Source: Venatoribacter pacificus
GTDB taxonomy: Bacteria; Pseudomonadota; Gammaproteobacteria; Pseudomonadales; Oceanobacteraceae
Length of the DNA: 64,000 nucleotides
Assembly: GCF_025318105.1 (NCBI RefSeq)
Contig: NZ_JAOANI010000014.1
Location: 186,001-250,000 of the forward strand
Reading direction: 5' to 3'
The notes under the pieces were generated by a model. That model had not been told where the DNA came from. It did no database searches and saw nothing but the letters and a program-made list of their open reading frames with translations. Below are positions 23,050-31,781 of the stretch, piece after piece; positions within the stretch are counted from its first letter, which is position 1; each line of letters opens with the position of its first letter. The translations under genes were made by a program, and so were the position numbers.

Positions 23050-25533
23050 ATGAGCGCCTTTTGTTTGCCTGAGCACAGGTCTGCCTCTTTATTTCTTGCC
23101 TGCGTGGTGTGCTTAACCACACTGCTGCCGTCTGTTCCTACTTATGCTGAAAAAGTGGTTGAGAAAAACCTGACGCTGACGGCGTTTATTGGTGCTGACT
23201 CAACGGCTGTCCAACTCAGCGATCATTCGGCGGGTGCGGATATTATTGATGGGCTGAAATTTTATCGCAGCAGCGACAATCATTGCGACAGTGAAAATTA
23301 TGCTGCCTGCAACGCCGGACAGATGGATATTTTCAGCCGTGATGGCAGCAACAGTAATATTATTACCGACACCGCTGCGCAGTTAAATCAGACCGGCTAT
23401 TACCGTTTTCAGCAAGGCAGTTTTTTCAGTGACCAGTTCGGTGTGACAGCCGGAGAGCATCTGACTGAAATGCCGGTACGTTTTGGCCATGCGACGGTAA
23501 AGTTTAAAAATAAAATCTGGGTTATTGGTGGCCGTACCCGCAGTACTTTTGACAATGATGTCTGGTCATCCGGCGATGGTGTTTCCTGGACACTGGAAAC
23601 CGCCCATGCTGCCTTCAGGGGCCGTGCCGGACATTCGGTAGTCTCTTTTCCTGACCCTGAAACCGGCGAGGAAACACTATGGCTGACCGCCGGGATGACC
23701 TGGGACGGAGTTCCTTTTAATGATGTCTGGTCGTCAGTGGATGGTGTTAACTGGACTCAGGCTTATCCGACAGACCCGACTTCGGAGCATTTCCAGCGTC
23801 GGGATCAGACCCAGATAGTTGTTTTTCCTGATGCGGTAACAGGCAAAGACAAACTTTGGTTAATCGGCGGTGGTTTTAACTATTCGATGGCTGGTATACA
23901 TTTTTTCGGGATTCTTAACGACGTCTGGTCATCGGTCGATGGCAGGAACTGGGTCGAAGAAACCAGCAGTGCTGCATTCCCGCCACGATTATCCCATCAG
24001 GTGGTTGTTTTTCCAGACCCGGTAACCCACGAAAAGAAACTCTGGTTGATTGGTGGGGGAACGGGTGGTGAAGACAGGTTCGACGACTACAAGCATGATA
24101 TCTGGTCATCAACAGATGCGGTTAACTGGGTTCAGGTAAAAGAGACCAGCCCGTTTTCACGCAGAGCTCATCACCGGACCGCCGTTTTTACCGATCCTGT
24201 GGATGGTATTGAAAAGATCTGGCTGATGGGTGGTTTCTTTATGGGGACTACTCTGGGTGATATCTGGTCGTCTGCGGATGGCGAAAACTGGCAGAAGCGG
24301 CTTGAGCGTGGGGCATTTGTATTTTCCAGCCGTTATGGGCTGGAGGTATTTCAGGACCCTCAGACCGGCCAGCAAAGAATGTGGAAAATTGCCGGCAGAA
24401 CACCAACCAATGGTCCGGAAAAAGATATCTGGGTATCCGACGACGGCGTTAACTGGGCGCAGGCTTACCAGCGACAGCTGACATTGTCCCCGACCTTTTA
24501 TGATATTACGGCTGCGCCAGCCAGAAGCGGAAAGATATCTCCGGTTACCACCTCGCTGGTGCAGGGAGGCAATACTACGCTGACCGTTATACCGGATGCG
24601 CATTACCGTATTAGGAATGTGATGGGGTGTGATGGGGAATTAAACGGCAATCTTTATCAGATTAATAATATTGCCGCTGACTGCACGGTCATCGCCCAGA
24701 TGGCGGCGGTTCTTTATACGGTTAATACCGTTGCAGAAGGTCAGGGAACACTGACGCCAGAGCTGAAACTCGTACAGGAGGGCAGTGACCTGCAATTAAC
24801 GGTAACACCGGAGCCCGGTTACCGGCTTGCCAGCATTGATGGCTGTGATGGCTCATTGCTGGGGGATATTTATCGTATTAATAATCTGTCTGGCGACTGT
24901 ACGGTAACGGCGGTATTTGAAGCTATTTTTTATACCGTTACCAGTAACGTGAGCGGAGGCGGTACGGTAACTCCGGCATTGATAACCATCGCTGCGGGAG
25001 CGGATGTCAGTCTTATTATCAATGCTGATGATGGCTATCAGTTAGCGGCTGTCACTGGCTGCGATGGCGAATTATCCGGTACCAGCTATACGATCAGTGC
25101 GCTGATGGCGGATTGCTCGGTCAGTGTCGAATTCCGTGCCATTGAACCTGACACTGTTTTTATCGCAACACCGGTGTTTGATATTCCGGCAGGAACTTAC
25201 TCTGCAGCCCAAACGATCACCATCCACAGTGCCAGTGAGGATGTCAGTATCCGTTATACGCTCGATAGCAGCAGCCCGGATATTAATACCGGCAGTGTGC
25301 TGGATAATGGCGGTACAGTGCTGTTGACTGAATCCGCACAGCTTAAAGCAATTGCCGTTGATACTGAGGGCAATACCTCAGAGCTGTTGCAGGCAACCTA
25401 TCGTATTGAAAAGAACAGTACGGCTGCCGGCAATAACTCATCCGGCAATAATGGCGGTGGGGCGTTGAGTCTGTTCTGGCTGTTGTCTTTGGCACTGCTT
25501 GTGACGCTGGCCGACCGGCGCAGGCTGGTATAA
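23050..25533 (+). CDS. large secreted Kelch-like protein with bacterial repeats and GlyGly-CTERM-like tail
   Basis: Protein of 827 aa. The ATG at 23050 gives a signal peptide ending near TYA; the frame extends to a TTG at 22999. Residues about 130-475 contain at least six Kelch-like units of about 55-60 aa with the recurring core DVWSSxDGxNW and KLWLIGG, forming a probable beta-propeller. Three copies of a bacterial-repeat-type domain (about 480-690) follow, each with GCDGxL and CTV, suggesting a disulfide. Then comes a chitobiase-C-terminal-like domain (ISIRYTLDSSSPDI region), a low-complexity GNNSSGNNGGG linker, a hydrophobic helix and RRR. The tail fits GlyGly-CTERM sorting by rhombosortase, to the outer surface via type II secretion. 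Ligand unknown. Confidence 0.8.
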   Translation: MSAFCLPEHRSASLFLACVVCLTTLLPSVPTYAEKVVEKNLTLTAFIGADSTAVQLSDHSAGADIIDGLKFYRSSDNHCDSENYAACNAGQMDIFSRDGSNSNIITDTAAQLNQTGYYRFQQGSFFSDQFGVTAGEHLTEMPVRFGHATVKFKNKIWVIGGRTRSTFDNDVWSSGDGVSWTLETAHAAFRGRAGHSVVSFPDPETGEETLWLTAGMTWDGVPFNDVWSSVDGVNWTQAYPTDPTSEHFQRRDQTQIVVFPDAVTGKDKLWLIGGGFNYSMAGIHFFGILNDVWSSVDGRNWVEETSSAAFPPRLSHQVVVFPDPVTHEKKLWLIGGGTGGEDRFDDYKHDIWSSTDAVNWVQVKETSPFSRRAHHRTAVFTDPVDGIEKIWLMGGFFMGTTLGDIWSSADGENWQKRLERGAFVFSSRYGLEVFQDPQTGQQRMWKIAGRTPTNGPEKDIWVSDDGVNWAQAYQRQLTLSPTFYDITAAPARSGKISPVTTSLVQGGNTTLTVIPDAHYRIRNVMGCDGELNGNLYQINNIAADCTVIAQMAAVLYTVNTVAEGQGTLTPELKLVQEGSDLQLTVTPEPGYRLASIDGCDGSLLGDIYRINNLSGDCTVTAVFEAIFYTVTSNVSGGGTVTPALITIAAGADVSLIINADDGYQLAAVTGCDGELSGTSYTISALMADCSVSVEFRAIEPDTVFIATPVFDIPAGTYSAAQTITIHSASEDVSIRYTLDSSSPDINTGSVLDNGGTVLLTESAQLKAIAVDTEGNTSELLQATYRIEKNSTAAGNNSSGNNGGGALSLFWLLSLALLVTLADRRRLV

Positions 25534-25538
25534 AAAAA

Positions 25539-25566
25539 CGGGCCTGATTACAGGCCCGCGATTTTT
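25539..25566. terminator. rho-independent terminator between convergent genes
   Basis: CGGGCCTG, ATTA, CAGGCCCG with A-rich and T-rich flanks, shared by the Kelch-like gene and the convergent phytase gene. Confidence 0.8.
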
Positions 25567-25577
25567 ACAGTGTGCGG

Positions 25578-27542
25578 CTAGGGTTTGAGTACAGGCTGAA
25601 TCAGCGTCTGAATATCCTGCCAGTTCACATATTTAAAGTTCTGATTCTCTTCCGGCAGGAAATTACGTCCATCCTGCACAACCAGCATGCCTTGCGGGTA
25701 TTCCGCGCCCAGATTGGCTGAGGTAACGGTTAAACCATCGGTTTCAGAAGCGCCATCAATGCCTTTTTCTGCATTAATACCCACGCGGAAGCGGCCAATA
25801 TATTCATAGGGTGCTTCGGCCTGATAAAGCAAATAGCTGTCGTTGCCCTGGCTGGAAACTACCAGATAGGCTTCTTTACCGCTGCGGTAAATATCCATAC
25901 CTTCGATATCGGCGACCAAAATGTCGGAAGCTGCTGCAACCTGGGTCAGTGTTGTTCCTGCATCGGCTTCTGCGCCAATGGTCCAGATAGCGACATCTTC
26001 TTCACCCAGAAATAACTGCTGTTTTATATCATCAGCAGCACAGCCTTCGGGTTGGGAATTGACGCGGAATTCACGCACTTTGTTACCATTCCAGCCAGTG
26101 GCTGAATCGGTAATTTCATATTGCTCAAAGCGACCGTCTTCGTCATTAATAAAAACAAAAAACTGTTCTTTAAGGTTTTTATACATGCACAGGCCATAAA
26201 CATTATCCAGAGTGGTGGTAATTTCTGTAGTGGCGCTGACATGTCCGCTTAACGGATCAATATGAAATAGCGCAATGGCCTGGCGGTCACGCTGGCTGGC
26301 TGCAGCAATATCCGCAGGCTGGTTTTTAAAGGTAAAGCCCTGGCGCACATCGACATTGTTAACCCGTCCGGCCTGAAGTTCCTGCAGCTCCTGACCATTC
26401 AGATCATAAACATAAAGACCGAATTTTTTATTGGTGCCTAAAACACGGCTGTTTTCTGCTGTGTGAGTATTAACCCAGATGGCCGGATCGTCGGCGGCAT
26501 CGCCGGTTTTCCGTACCGGTGTTGTTTCTGCCTGAGCGGCAATATTACGGATGCTTTCTTGTTGGCGTGCCTGTTGTGGCAGGTGAATACTGCTGCTGAA
26601 TAACTGGCCGCTGTCATCATCCAGAATAATCAGACGGGTCGTACCGTCGCTGTTAATACCTGTACGCAGGTTGTCGCTGGCCAACGCCTGCTCGAGAATA
26701 ACCGCGCGACCTGAACCGGTCGCCTGTTCGCTGCCAGACTGTAGTAAAGGGTAGTGGTGCAGAATATTGCCGCCCAACTCGGCAATAAATAATTGTCCCT
26801 GGCTGATGGCTAACGGACCGCCGTTGCTGTGCAACTGCCCCCACGGTTGTACCAGATCAACCGCCTGACGGCTCACTTCGCTTTCTGCACGGGCGCTGTA
26901 AGCCCAGACGCCAACATTTTCTTCACTGACAAACAGCTGTTCGCTGACATCGTCGACGACACAGTATTCACTGTTGGGTGGCAACGGAAAACGGCGGATT
27001 TCTTGCTGAGTTAACACGTTACCGTCGCTTTTAATTAACAGCTGGTGCGCCATTTGTTGCTCGTCGAGTACAAATAACTGCAGTGGTGAACCAACCGGTT
27101 GATACAGGCAGATTCCTTCAATCGGGTAGGTCAGTGCCTGACCAAACGCCAGATCGGTAATATGCTGTTTTTTTATGCGGTAGCTGACCGGGCGGTTATT
27201 TTCTTTATCGATACTGACAAACAGCGTGCCTTGCTGATCACGGCGCTGGTCGATAAATTCAGCCTGAATGTCTTTTTTATCCAGCAGGGTAAAGCGGCTG
27301 TCCTGCAATTGAATACCGTTGTCCGGCCCGGTACTGAGCCAGTATTTCTGCGTGGCATCACCTTCGCTGCTGATCAGAATGGCCTGCTCAGCGCTAACTG
27401 GCAGCATACTTGCCGACAGTGTCGCAGAGGGCAGACGGGGCAGATGACCCGTGGTTTCAGGCAGGTCGTTACTGGCACAGGCGGCGAGCAGCAAAGACAG
27501 TGTGGCAGTACTCAGAGCGCGGTTAAGGTTACGGATAGTCAT
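25578..27542 (-). CDS. beta-propeller phytase lipoprotein with duplicated propeller-like half
   Basis: Predicted lipoprotein of 654 aa (lipobox LAAC, C22). The C-terminal half (about 335-654) is a recognisable 3-phytase/BPP domain: GDAADDPAIWVNTH, NVYGLCMY, FVFINDEDGRFEQYEI, EGCAADD, LFLGEEDVAIW, DIEGMDIY and VSSQGNDSYLLY supply the acidic calcium and phosphate-binding residues. The N-terminal half (about 40-325) repeats some of the same phrases, e.g. YPIEGICLYQPVG, EYCVVDDVSEQLFVSEENVGVWAY, but lacks most active-site acids, so it looks like a degenerate propeller. Tandem-domain phytases of this sort are known. Located at the cell surface or periplasm, it would release phosphate from phytate. 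It follows a TonB receptor gene, with a terminator-like hairpin between. Confidence 0.9.
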   Translation of the reverse strand: MTIRNLNRALSTATLSLLLAACASNDLPETTGHLPRLPSATLSASMLPVSAEQAILISSEGDATQKYWLSTGPDNGIQLQDSRFTLLDKKDIQAEFIDQRRDQQGTLFVSIDKENNRPVSYRIKKQHITDLAFGQALTYPIEGICLYQPVGSPLQLFVLDEQQMAHQLLIKSDGNVLTQQEIRRFPLPPNSEYCVVDDVSEQLFVSEENVGVWAYSARAESEVSRQAVDLVQPWGQLHSNGGPLAISQGQLFIAELGGNILHHYPLLQSGSEQATGSGRAVILEQALASDNLRTGINSDGTTRLIILDDDSGQLFSSSIHLPQQARQQESIRNIAAQAETTPVRKTGDAADDPAIWVNTHTAENSRVLGTNKKFGLYVYDLNGQELQELQAGRVNNVDVRQGFTFKNQPADIAAASQRDRQAIALFHIDPLSGHVSATTEITTTLDNVYGLCMYKNLKEQFFVFINDEDGRFEQYEITDSATGWNGNKVREFRVNSQPEGCAADDIKQQLFLGEEDVAIWTIGAEADAGTTLTQVAAASDILVADIEGMDIYRSGKEAYLVVSSQGNDSYLLYQAEAPYEYIGRFRVGINAEKGIDGASETDGLTVTSANLGAEYPQGMLVVQDGRNFLPEENQNFKYVNWQDIQTLIQPVLKP

Positions 27543-27610
27543 AAATTAAGTCTTTCTCTTTATATCGTTGTGCATCGGTGTGAACGGCATTCGTTAGTAA
27601 TCAGCACGTT

Positions 27611-27637
27611 AAAAACCGGACCCATAACAGGTCCGGC
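27611..27637 (-). terminator. terminator-like hairpin between receptor and phytase genes
   Basis: On the minus strand CCGGACC, TGTTATG, GGTCCGG is followed by TTTTT. It lies 14-40 bp after the receptor stop and 70 bp before the phytase start, so it may end most transcripts and lower phytase expression relative to the receptor, or leave the phytase to a separate promoter. A second small stem (TTCTGA/TCAGAA) overlaps the receptor stop. Confidence 0.75.
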
Positions 27638-27650
27638 TGGCTTCTGACAA

Positions 27651-30392
27651 TCAGAAACTGGTGTAGCTGATACCCACACGGTAGGTCGGACCGTAGTCTT
27701 CATACTGCGCGTTGTAGCGTTCTTTATTGACGTAGGCGTAATACGGCTCGTCGGTAATATTGGCGACTTCAAAACTGAGTTTCAGTTGCTCGGTCATTTT
27801 GTAAGAGGCATTAAAATCGAGCTGGGTCTGGGCGCTTTGGTAAACATCCCCTTTGCTGTTTTCCAGATTGCCGACTTCGGCCAGATATTCCGATTTATAG
27901 TTGGTTGCCAGACGCATGCTCAGGCGCTCATTTTCGTAACCGATAATAAAGTTGCCGGTAACGTCTGATTGATTCGGCAGGCTGATATCACGCTGCAGTA
28001 GTGTGCCGCTGTCATAAGCTGAAACCGTTGCATCTGAACGGGTAAAGGTGGTGTTGGCCGCAAGCAGCAAGCCATTAAAGGGTGCTGGCAGCATGTCCAG
28101 TTTGTGGGAAAACGCCAGTTCCAGACCGTTCAGCGTAGCCTGGTCGCCATTACGGAAAGTAATTACCTCGTCATACGCGGCGTAGTCAGCAGAGCCTGCC
28201 AGATCGGTTTCGTAAATAAAATTGTCGATTTTTTTACGGAAAACAAAGGCCGACAGAGTACCGGCACTGCCCATAAAATGTTCGATACCAAGGTCAAAGT
28301 TGGCCGCTTCCAGTGCTTTCAGATCCGGGTTACCCAGTTCGGCTTCGCTGCCGTCATCGGTAAAGTTCGGGCGCATCTGTTCAAAGGTCGGGCGAACGAC
28401 GGCGTTGGTCCAGGCTGCACGTACCTGAGTACTGTCAGCCAGCTGCCAGCGTGCCTGTACCGATGGCAGTACATGGCTGTAGTCGTTGTCTTTTTTAACG
28501 GTAACCAGTTCATCGCTCTGGTTCAGGGCATTACCGCGCGCGCTGATTTTGGTTTGCTCATAACGCACACCGGCAATAACCCGCAGTTCGTCAGCATCAA
28601 TACGGCCCATCAGGTAACCGGCATTGATATCTTCGTCGATGTCGTAGTCTTCCAGTACGGAATCTTCATCATCGAATGCGTCGGCACGATCCAGAGTTGC
28701 CATATAGCTGCGCACTTTATTGCTGGAAATTCCCGGCCCAAAACGTCCCAGACTGTAATCGCGTTCGCCACTGGCGAAATCACTCATCGAAACAGAGCTG
28801 TCTTCTGACAGGTCTTTATATTTCCAGGTATCGGCATCCTGAGATTTTTCACGCATTTTGGTTTTCGCACCAAACTTTACCAGTGCAGGATAATCCGCCA
28901 GATCAAAATCCCGGGTGATATCCAGCTGTGCCATGGTCTGTTTGTCTTCGGTATAGCTGCGTGTACGCTCGATTTTATCCAGCTCGTATTGGGCCGGATC
29001 ATAAAATGCGGAAGGGGCGTTAATGCGTGGTTTACGGCTGTTGCTGAAGCTGAGGCCGGAAATATCGGCGGTGCTGACAAAATCAGCGCCGGCGATGGTG
29101 TCGGGTTCATCTTCAGAGGCTTTGCTGATGCCGACTTTATATTCCACGGTCCAGTCACCGATAAAATGATTGGCGCCCAGGGTTGAGGAGATAATTTTTT
29201 GCGTTTCTTCACGATCTTTCAGCGAGCGAACGACTTCAGCATCGCTGCTTTCACCCTGAGCAATGGCATCGGCAAATTCAATTTCGTTTGCAACCCGCTG
29301 TTCGTTATCGCTGAATTTGCTGTACAGGTTGTGCATATAAAAACTGTGATTAACGCCATGCTCGTAATCCAGGTTCAGTGCCGCCCCTAAGCGTTCACGC
29401 TCAATGCTGTATTCGCGTTGTTCCAGTTCTTCGAGTTTTGCGCCGTTATCAAAACCCCAGGCACCACCGGTTTCAACGTTGTCTGAGCCAAATTTGCGGT
29501 TATCAAAACTCAGTGCCGCCGCGACACCCAAACGACGGTCATTACCGAAATCAAAGGTATTACCGCCAGCAACGGAATAAGCCGGATTCGTGTGCTCGCT
29601 CTGTTCGTCATAACTCAGCTGCGTGGCGGCGGAATAAAATGCCCCTTCACGGTCGAGCGCTGAGATGCTGTTGATTTCAACCGCACCACCAATGGCGTTA
29701 GCATCCATATCCGGCGTCAGGGTTTTGGTGACCACCAGCGAGCTGAGCAAATTGGATGGAATTACGTCGAGGGCTACTGAACGACTGCCAGCTTCCGGCG
29801 CCGGAATTTGCGTACCGTTAACGGTCACGCTGTTTAAATCGGAGCTGATGCCACGGATACGGACAAAACGGCCTTCGCCCTGATCACGTTCGATGGATAA
29901 ACCCGGCACCCGCTGTAAGGCTTCGGCAGCGTTGGCATCCGGTAATTGACCAATGGCATCGGCATTAATAACGCTGATCATATTGTCGGCGTAACGCTGG
30001 CGATCAAGAGCACGTTGCATTTGTGCTGCCTGACCAATCACCAGAATTTCTTCTACGTCTTGTTGTGCGTTGTTCAGCACAATATTGGCGGTCAGGGTTT
30101 CACCATCGCGGATGGTGATGGTGCGGCTGTCGACGGTCTTGCCACCGACCACGGTACTCAGCAGATAATCACCGGCCGGAACCTGCGGTAATCGAAAGCG
30201 TCCACCTTTGGCAGCCAGCACTTCACGGTTCATGCTGGCATCGCCCAGCATTTCCAGACGGATAACGGCGCCGCTGTATACGGTTTGATTGCGGGTGTCG
30301 CTGATCCGCCCTTCGAGGTTGCCATCGGCCTGGGCCAGTGCCGCACAGCTGAGGGCAATGATCGCCGCCAGTGGCTTAATGCAAAAATTCAT
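27651..30392 (-). CDS. TonB-dependent outer-membrane receptor, phytase-linked
   Basis: Outer-membrane beta-barrel receptor of 913 aa. I start at ATG 30392, since GGAGA lies 5 bp upstream and the N-terminus MNFCIKPLAAIIALSCAALAQA is a signal peptide. Domains: a carboxypeptidase-regulatory-like domain (about 25-105), a TonB box EEILVIG, a plug with QLPDANAAEALQRVPGLSIERDQGEGRFVRIRG, and a barrel ending in the typical terminal Phe (VGISYTSF). The plug style is that of the large Xanthomonas/Caulobacter type receptors. The neighbour phytase lipoprotein suggests that it imports phytate or an inositol phosphate product. A Pho-box-like site lies about 100 bp upstream on its strand. Confidence 0.9.
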   Translation of the reverse strand: MNFCIKPLAAIIALSCAALAQADGNLEGRISDTRNQTVYSGAVIRLEMLGDASMNREVLAAKGGRFRLPQVPAGDYLLSTVVGGKTVDSRTITIRDGETLTANIVLNNAQQDVEEILVIGQAAQMQRALDRQRYADNMISVINADAIGQLPDANAAEALQRVPGLSIERDQGEGRFVRIRGISSDLNSVTVNGTQIPAPEAGSRSVALDVIPSNLLSSLVVTKTLTPDMDANAIGGAVEINSISALDREGAFYSAATQLSYDEQSEHTNPAYSVAGGNTFDFGNDRRLGVAAALSFDNRKFGSDNVETGGAWGFDNGAKLEELEQREYSIERERLGAALNLDYEHGVNHSFYMHNLYSKFSDNEQRVANEIEFADAIAQGESSDAEVVRSLKDREETQKIISSTLGANHFIGDWTVEYKVGISKASEDEPDTIAGADFVSTADISGLSFSNSRKPRINAPSAFYDPAQYELDKIERTRSYTEDKQTMAQLDITRDFDLADYPALVKFGAKTKMREKSQDADTWKYKDLSEDSSVSMSDFASGERDYSLGRFGPGISSNKVRSYMATLDRADAFDDEDSVLEDYDIDEDINAGYLMGRIDADELRVIAGVRYEQTKISARGNALNQSDELVTVKKDNDYSHVLPSVQARWQLADSTQVRAAWTNAVVRPTFEQMRPNFTDDGSEAELGNPDLKALEAANFDLGIEHFMGSAGTLSAFVFRKKIDNFIYETDLAGSADYAAYDEVITFRNGDQATLNGLELAFSHKLDMLPAPFNGLLLAANTTFTRSDATVSAYDSGTLLQRDISLPNQSDVTGNFIIGYENERLSMRLATNYKSEYLAEVGNLENSKGDVYQSAQTQLDFNASYKMTEQLKLSFEVANITDEPYYAYVNKERYNAQYEDYGPTYRVGISYTSF

Positions 30393-30494
30393 GCTCGTCT
30401 CCATGTCGTTCTTTATCGATCGTTTTTATATCTGCCCCAGGGCCTGTCGACAGATCCTGGTGGGCAGCAGGTGGCGCGACGGTAGAAAGAGCGT

Positions 30495-30512
30495 ATGACG
30501 GTTCTGTGACAG
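30495..30512 (-). promoter_or_regulatory. Pho-box-like site facing the TonB receptor and phytase genes
   Basis: On the minus strand CTGTCAC, AGAA, CCGTCAT gives two 7-bp direct repeats spaced 4 bp apart, matching the E. coli Pho-box consensus CTGTCATAWAWCTGTCAY at 15 of 18 positions. It lies about 100 bp upstream of the receptor start. Only a weak -10-like hexamer (TACCGT) follows at 10 bp. Control by PhoB is an inference from the pattern and from the phosphate-related product. Confidence 0.6.
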
Positions 30513-30803
30513 CCAATCGGTGATGCAGCAGAAAACCACGGTTTTCAGCGGCTTTCGGCCCGATAATGATCCGATTTAACCCTTGTGACTGATAACGGCA
30601 GGAGGTGTCAACATTGTGCAACAGACGATCAGGGTTAAGGCTTGCGTTGATGTTTACAGGATGGCTGAGCTCGTTCAGGGCAGGAATAACCACAGATTGT
30701 GATAGGCAAAAAACTGCCGGTATAAACGCAAATAATGCTGCGCCGTACTGAGCCGAATTAACCCCCGGGGTGATTTGTGCCGCATTAACGTTCATATCTC
30801 GAT

Positions 30804-30821
30804 TTGTCATGCAGTTGTCAT
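30804..30821 (+). promoter_or_regulatory. Pho-box-like site facing the GGDEF-AraC gene pair
   Basis: Two exact copies of TTGTCAT separated by GCAG, the 11-bp period expected for two PhoB monomers; 13 of 18 positions match the consensus. It ends 48 bp before the GGDEF start codon, with a weak -10-like AGTTAT 11 bp downstream. If real, it would put the signalling pair under the same phosphate control as the phytase locus. Confidence 0.5.
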
Positions 30822-30869
30822 AAAGCCCTGCTAGTTATGCCAGCCATTATTGATTAGCCGGTATTATTT

Positions 30870-31781
30870 ATGTTCAGCACGTTGTTTTTACATCGGCGCA
30901 AATTACTGTTGGTTTTTGGTTTAGCGTTGGCATCGGTTATAGCGTCGGTAATGGTTGGTGATGCCAAACACTGGCGTGAAATTGATTGGCTGGATGTTTT
31001 AGGTGAGGGCGGCAGTGCGGTCGCGGTGGCCATCTGGATGCTGTTGATTCTGGGCAGTCGCCCGGCGGGCAGGGTAACTGATCTGTTGACGCTGGGGTTG
31101 GGATTTATTTTTCTGGCAATGTGGCAGGATAATCTGGATGAATTTATCCGTATTCCTGCAGAGCAGTGGTGGGACGCCTGGCTGGAATCGGTTGCTATGC
31201 CGGTCGGCATTGCACTATTAACCTACGGTTTATTTCACTGGCACAGTGAGCAACTGTCGATTAACCGGCAATTGGCCAAACGTGAGCGGTTATTCCGCGA
31301 GCATCGTTTTATTGATGGCCTGACCCAACTCGGGCGCGCCGATTATTTAAAAGAGCAATTACAACTGCATTTAAACAGCACCCGGCCGATGACGCTGATG
31401 ATGGTTGATATTAACGATTTCAGCAGTGTTAACCGTCGTTTTGGTCATCGTGAAGGGGACCGTCTGGTGCGCGAAATTGCTGAACTGCTGTTGTTGAATC
31501 TGCGTCAGAGCGATCTGATCTGCCGTTATGCCGGCGACCGTTTCGCATTGTTGTTGCCCGGTACCGAAGGCGAGGCCGCATTGCAGTTGGCACAGGAGCT
31601 GGAGCTGGCGGTACAGCATTTTGCCTTTAAACACAGCCACACCGGAGAAACACTCTATCAACGCATCAGCATTGGCCTGACTGAATGCCGCCCCGGCGAT
31701 CTGCCTGCCCGGAGCATTGAGCGGGTAAATCAGGCCTTGCTGACGGCACAGCGTCAGCATGGCTGTTTTCTGGCTGCATGA
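30870..31781 (+). CDS. membrane GGDEF protein with degenerate active site
   Basis: Protein of 303 aa with about four N-terminal membrane helices (residues 11-29, 48-62, 71-85, 107-121), a short coiled linker and a GGDEF-type domain (about 145-303). The linker-domain entry DGLTQLGRADYL and the MMVDINDFSSVNRRFGHREGDRLV region are well kept, but the signature reads AGDRF (221-225) instead of GGDEF, so the metal-binding Glu is Arg. Diguanylate cyclase activity is unlikely; GTP or c-di-GMP sensing, or a purely structural role, is possible. No clear ribosome site precedes the ATG. The last 4 bp overlap the AraC-type gene. Confidence 0.85.
   Translation: MFSTLFLHRRKLLLVFGLALASVIASVMVGDAKHWREIDWLDVLGEGGSAVAVAIWMLLILGSRPAGRVTDLLTLGLGFIFLAMWQDNLDEFIRIPAEQWWDAWLESVAMPVGIALLTYGLFHWHSEQLSINRQLAKRERLFREHRFIDGLTQLGRADYLKEQLQLHLNSTRPMTLMMVDINDFSSVNRRFGHREGDRLVREIAELLLLNLRQSDLICRYAGDRFALLLPGTEGEAALQLAQELELAVQHFAFKHSHTGETLYQRISIGLTECRPGDLPARSIERVNQALLTAQRQHGCFLAA

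Larger units (their letters stand above)
30393..30869. other. 477-bp intergenic regulatory region of the phytate locus
   Basis: No convincing gene is found here; open frames in it lack ribosome sites and family resemblance. It holds two Pho-box-like direct repeats, one on each strand (listed separately), and a 14-base match to the end of the MITE-like element at 30439-30452 (AGGGCCTGTCGACA). The rest shows nothing I recognise. It separates the minus-strand TonB receptor gene from the plus-strand GGDEF gene. Confidence 0.6.

Noticed and set aside
30376..30810. Open frame of 144 codons on the minus strand upstream of the TonB receptor
   Set aside because: No ribosome site, no recognisable family, and it overlaps the receptor start and a Pho-box-like site; it looks like an open frame by chance in a regulatory region.
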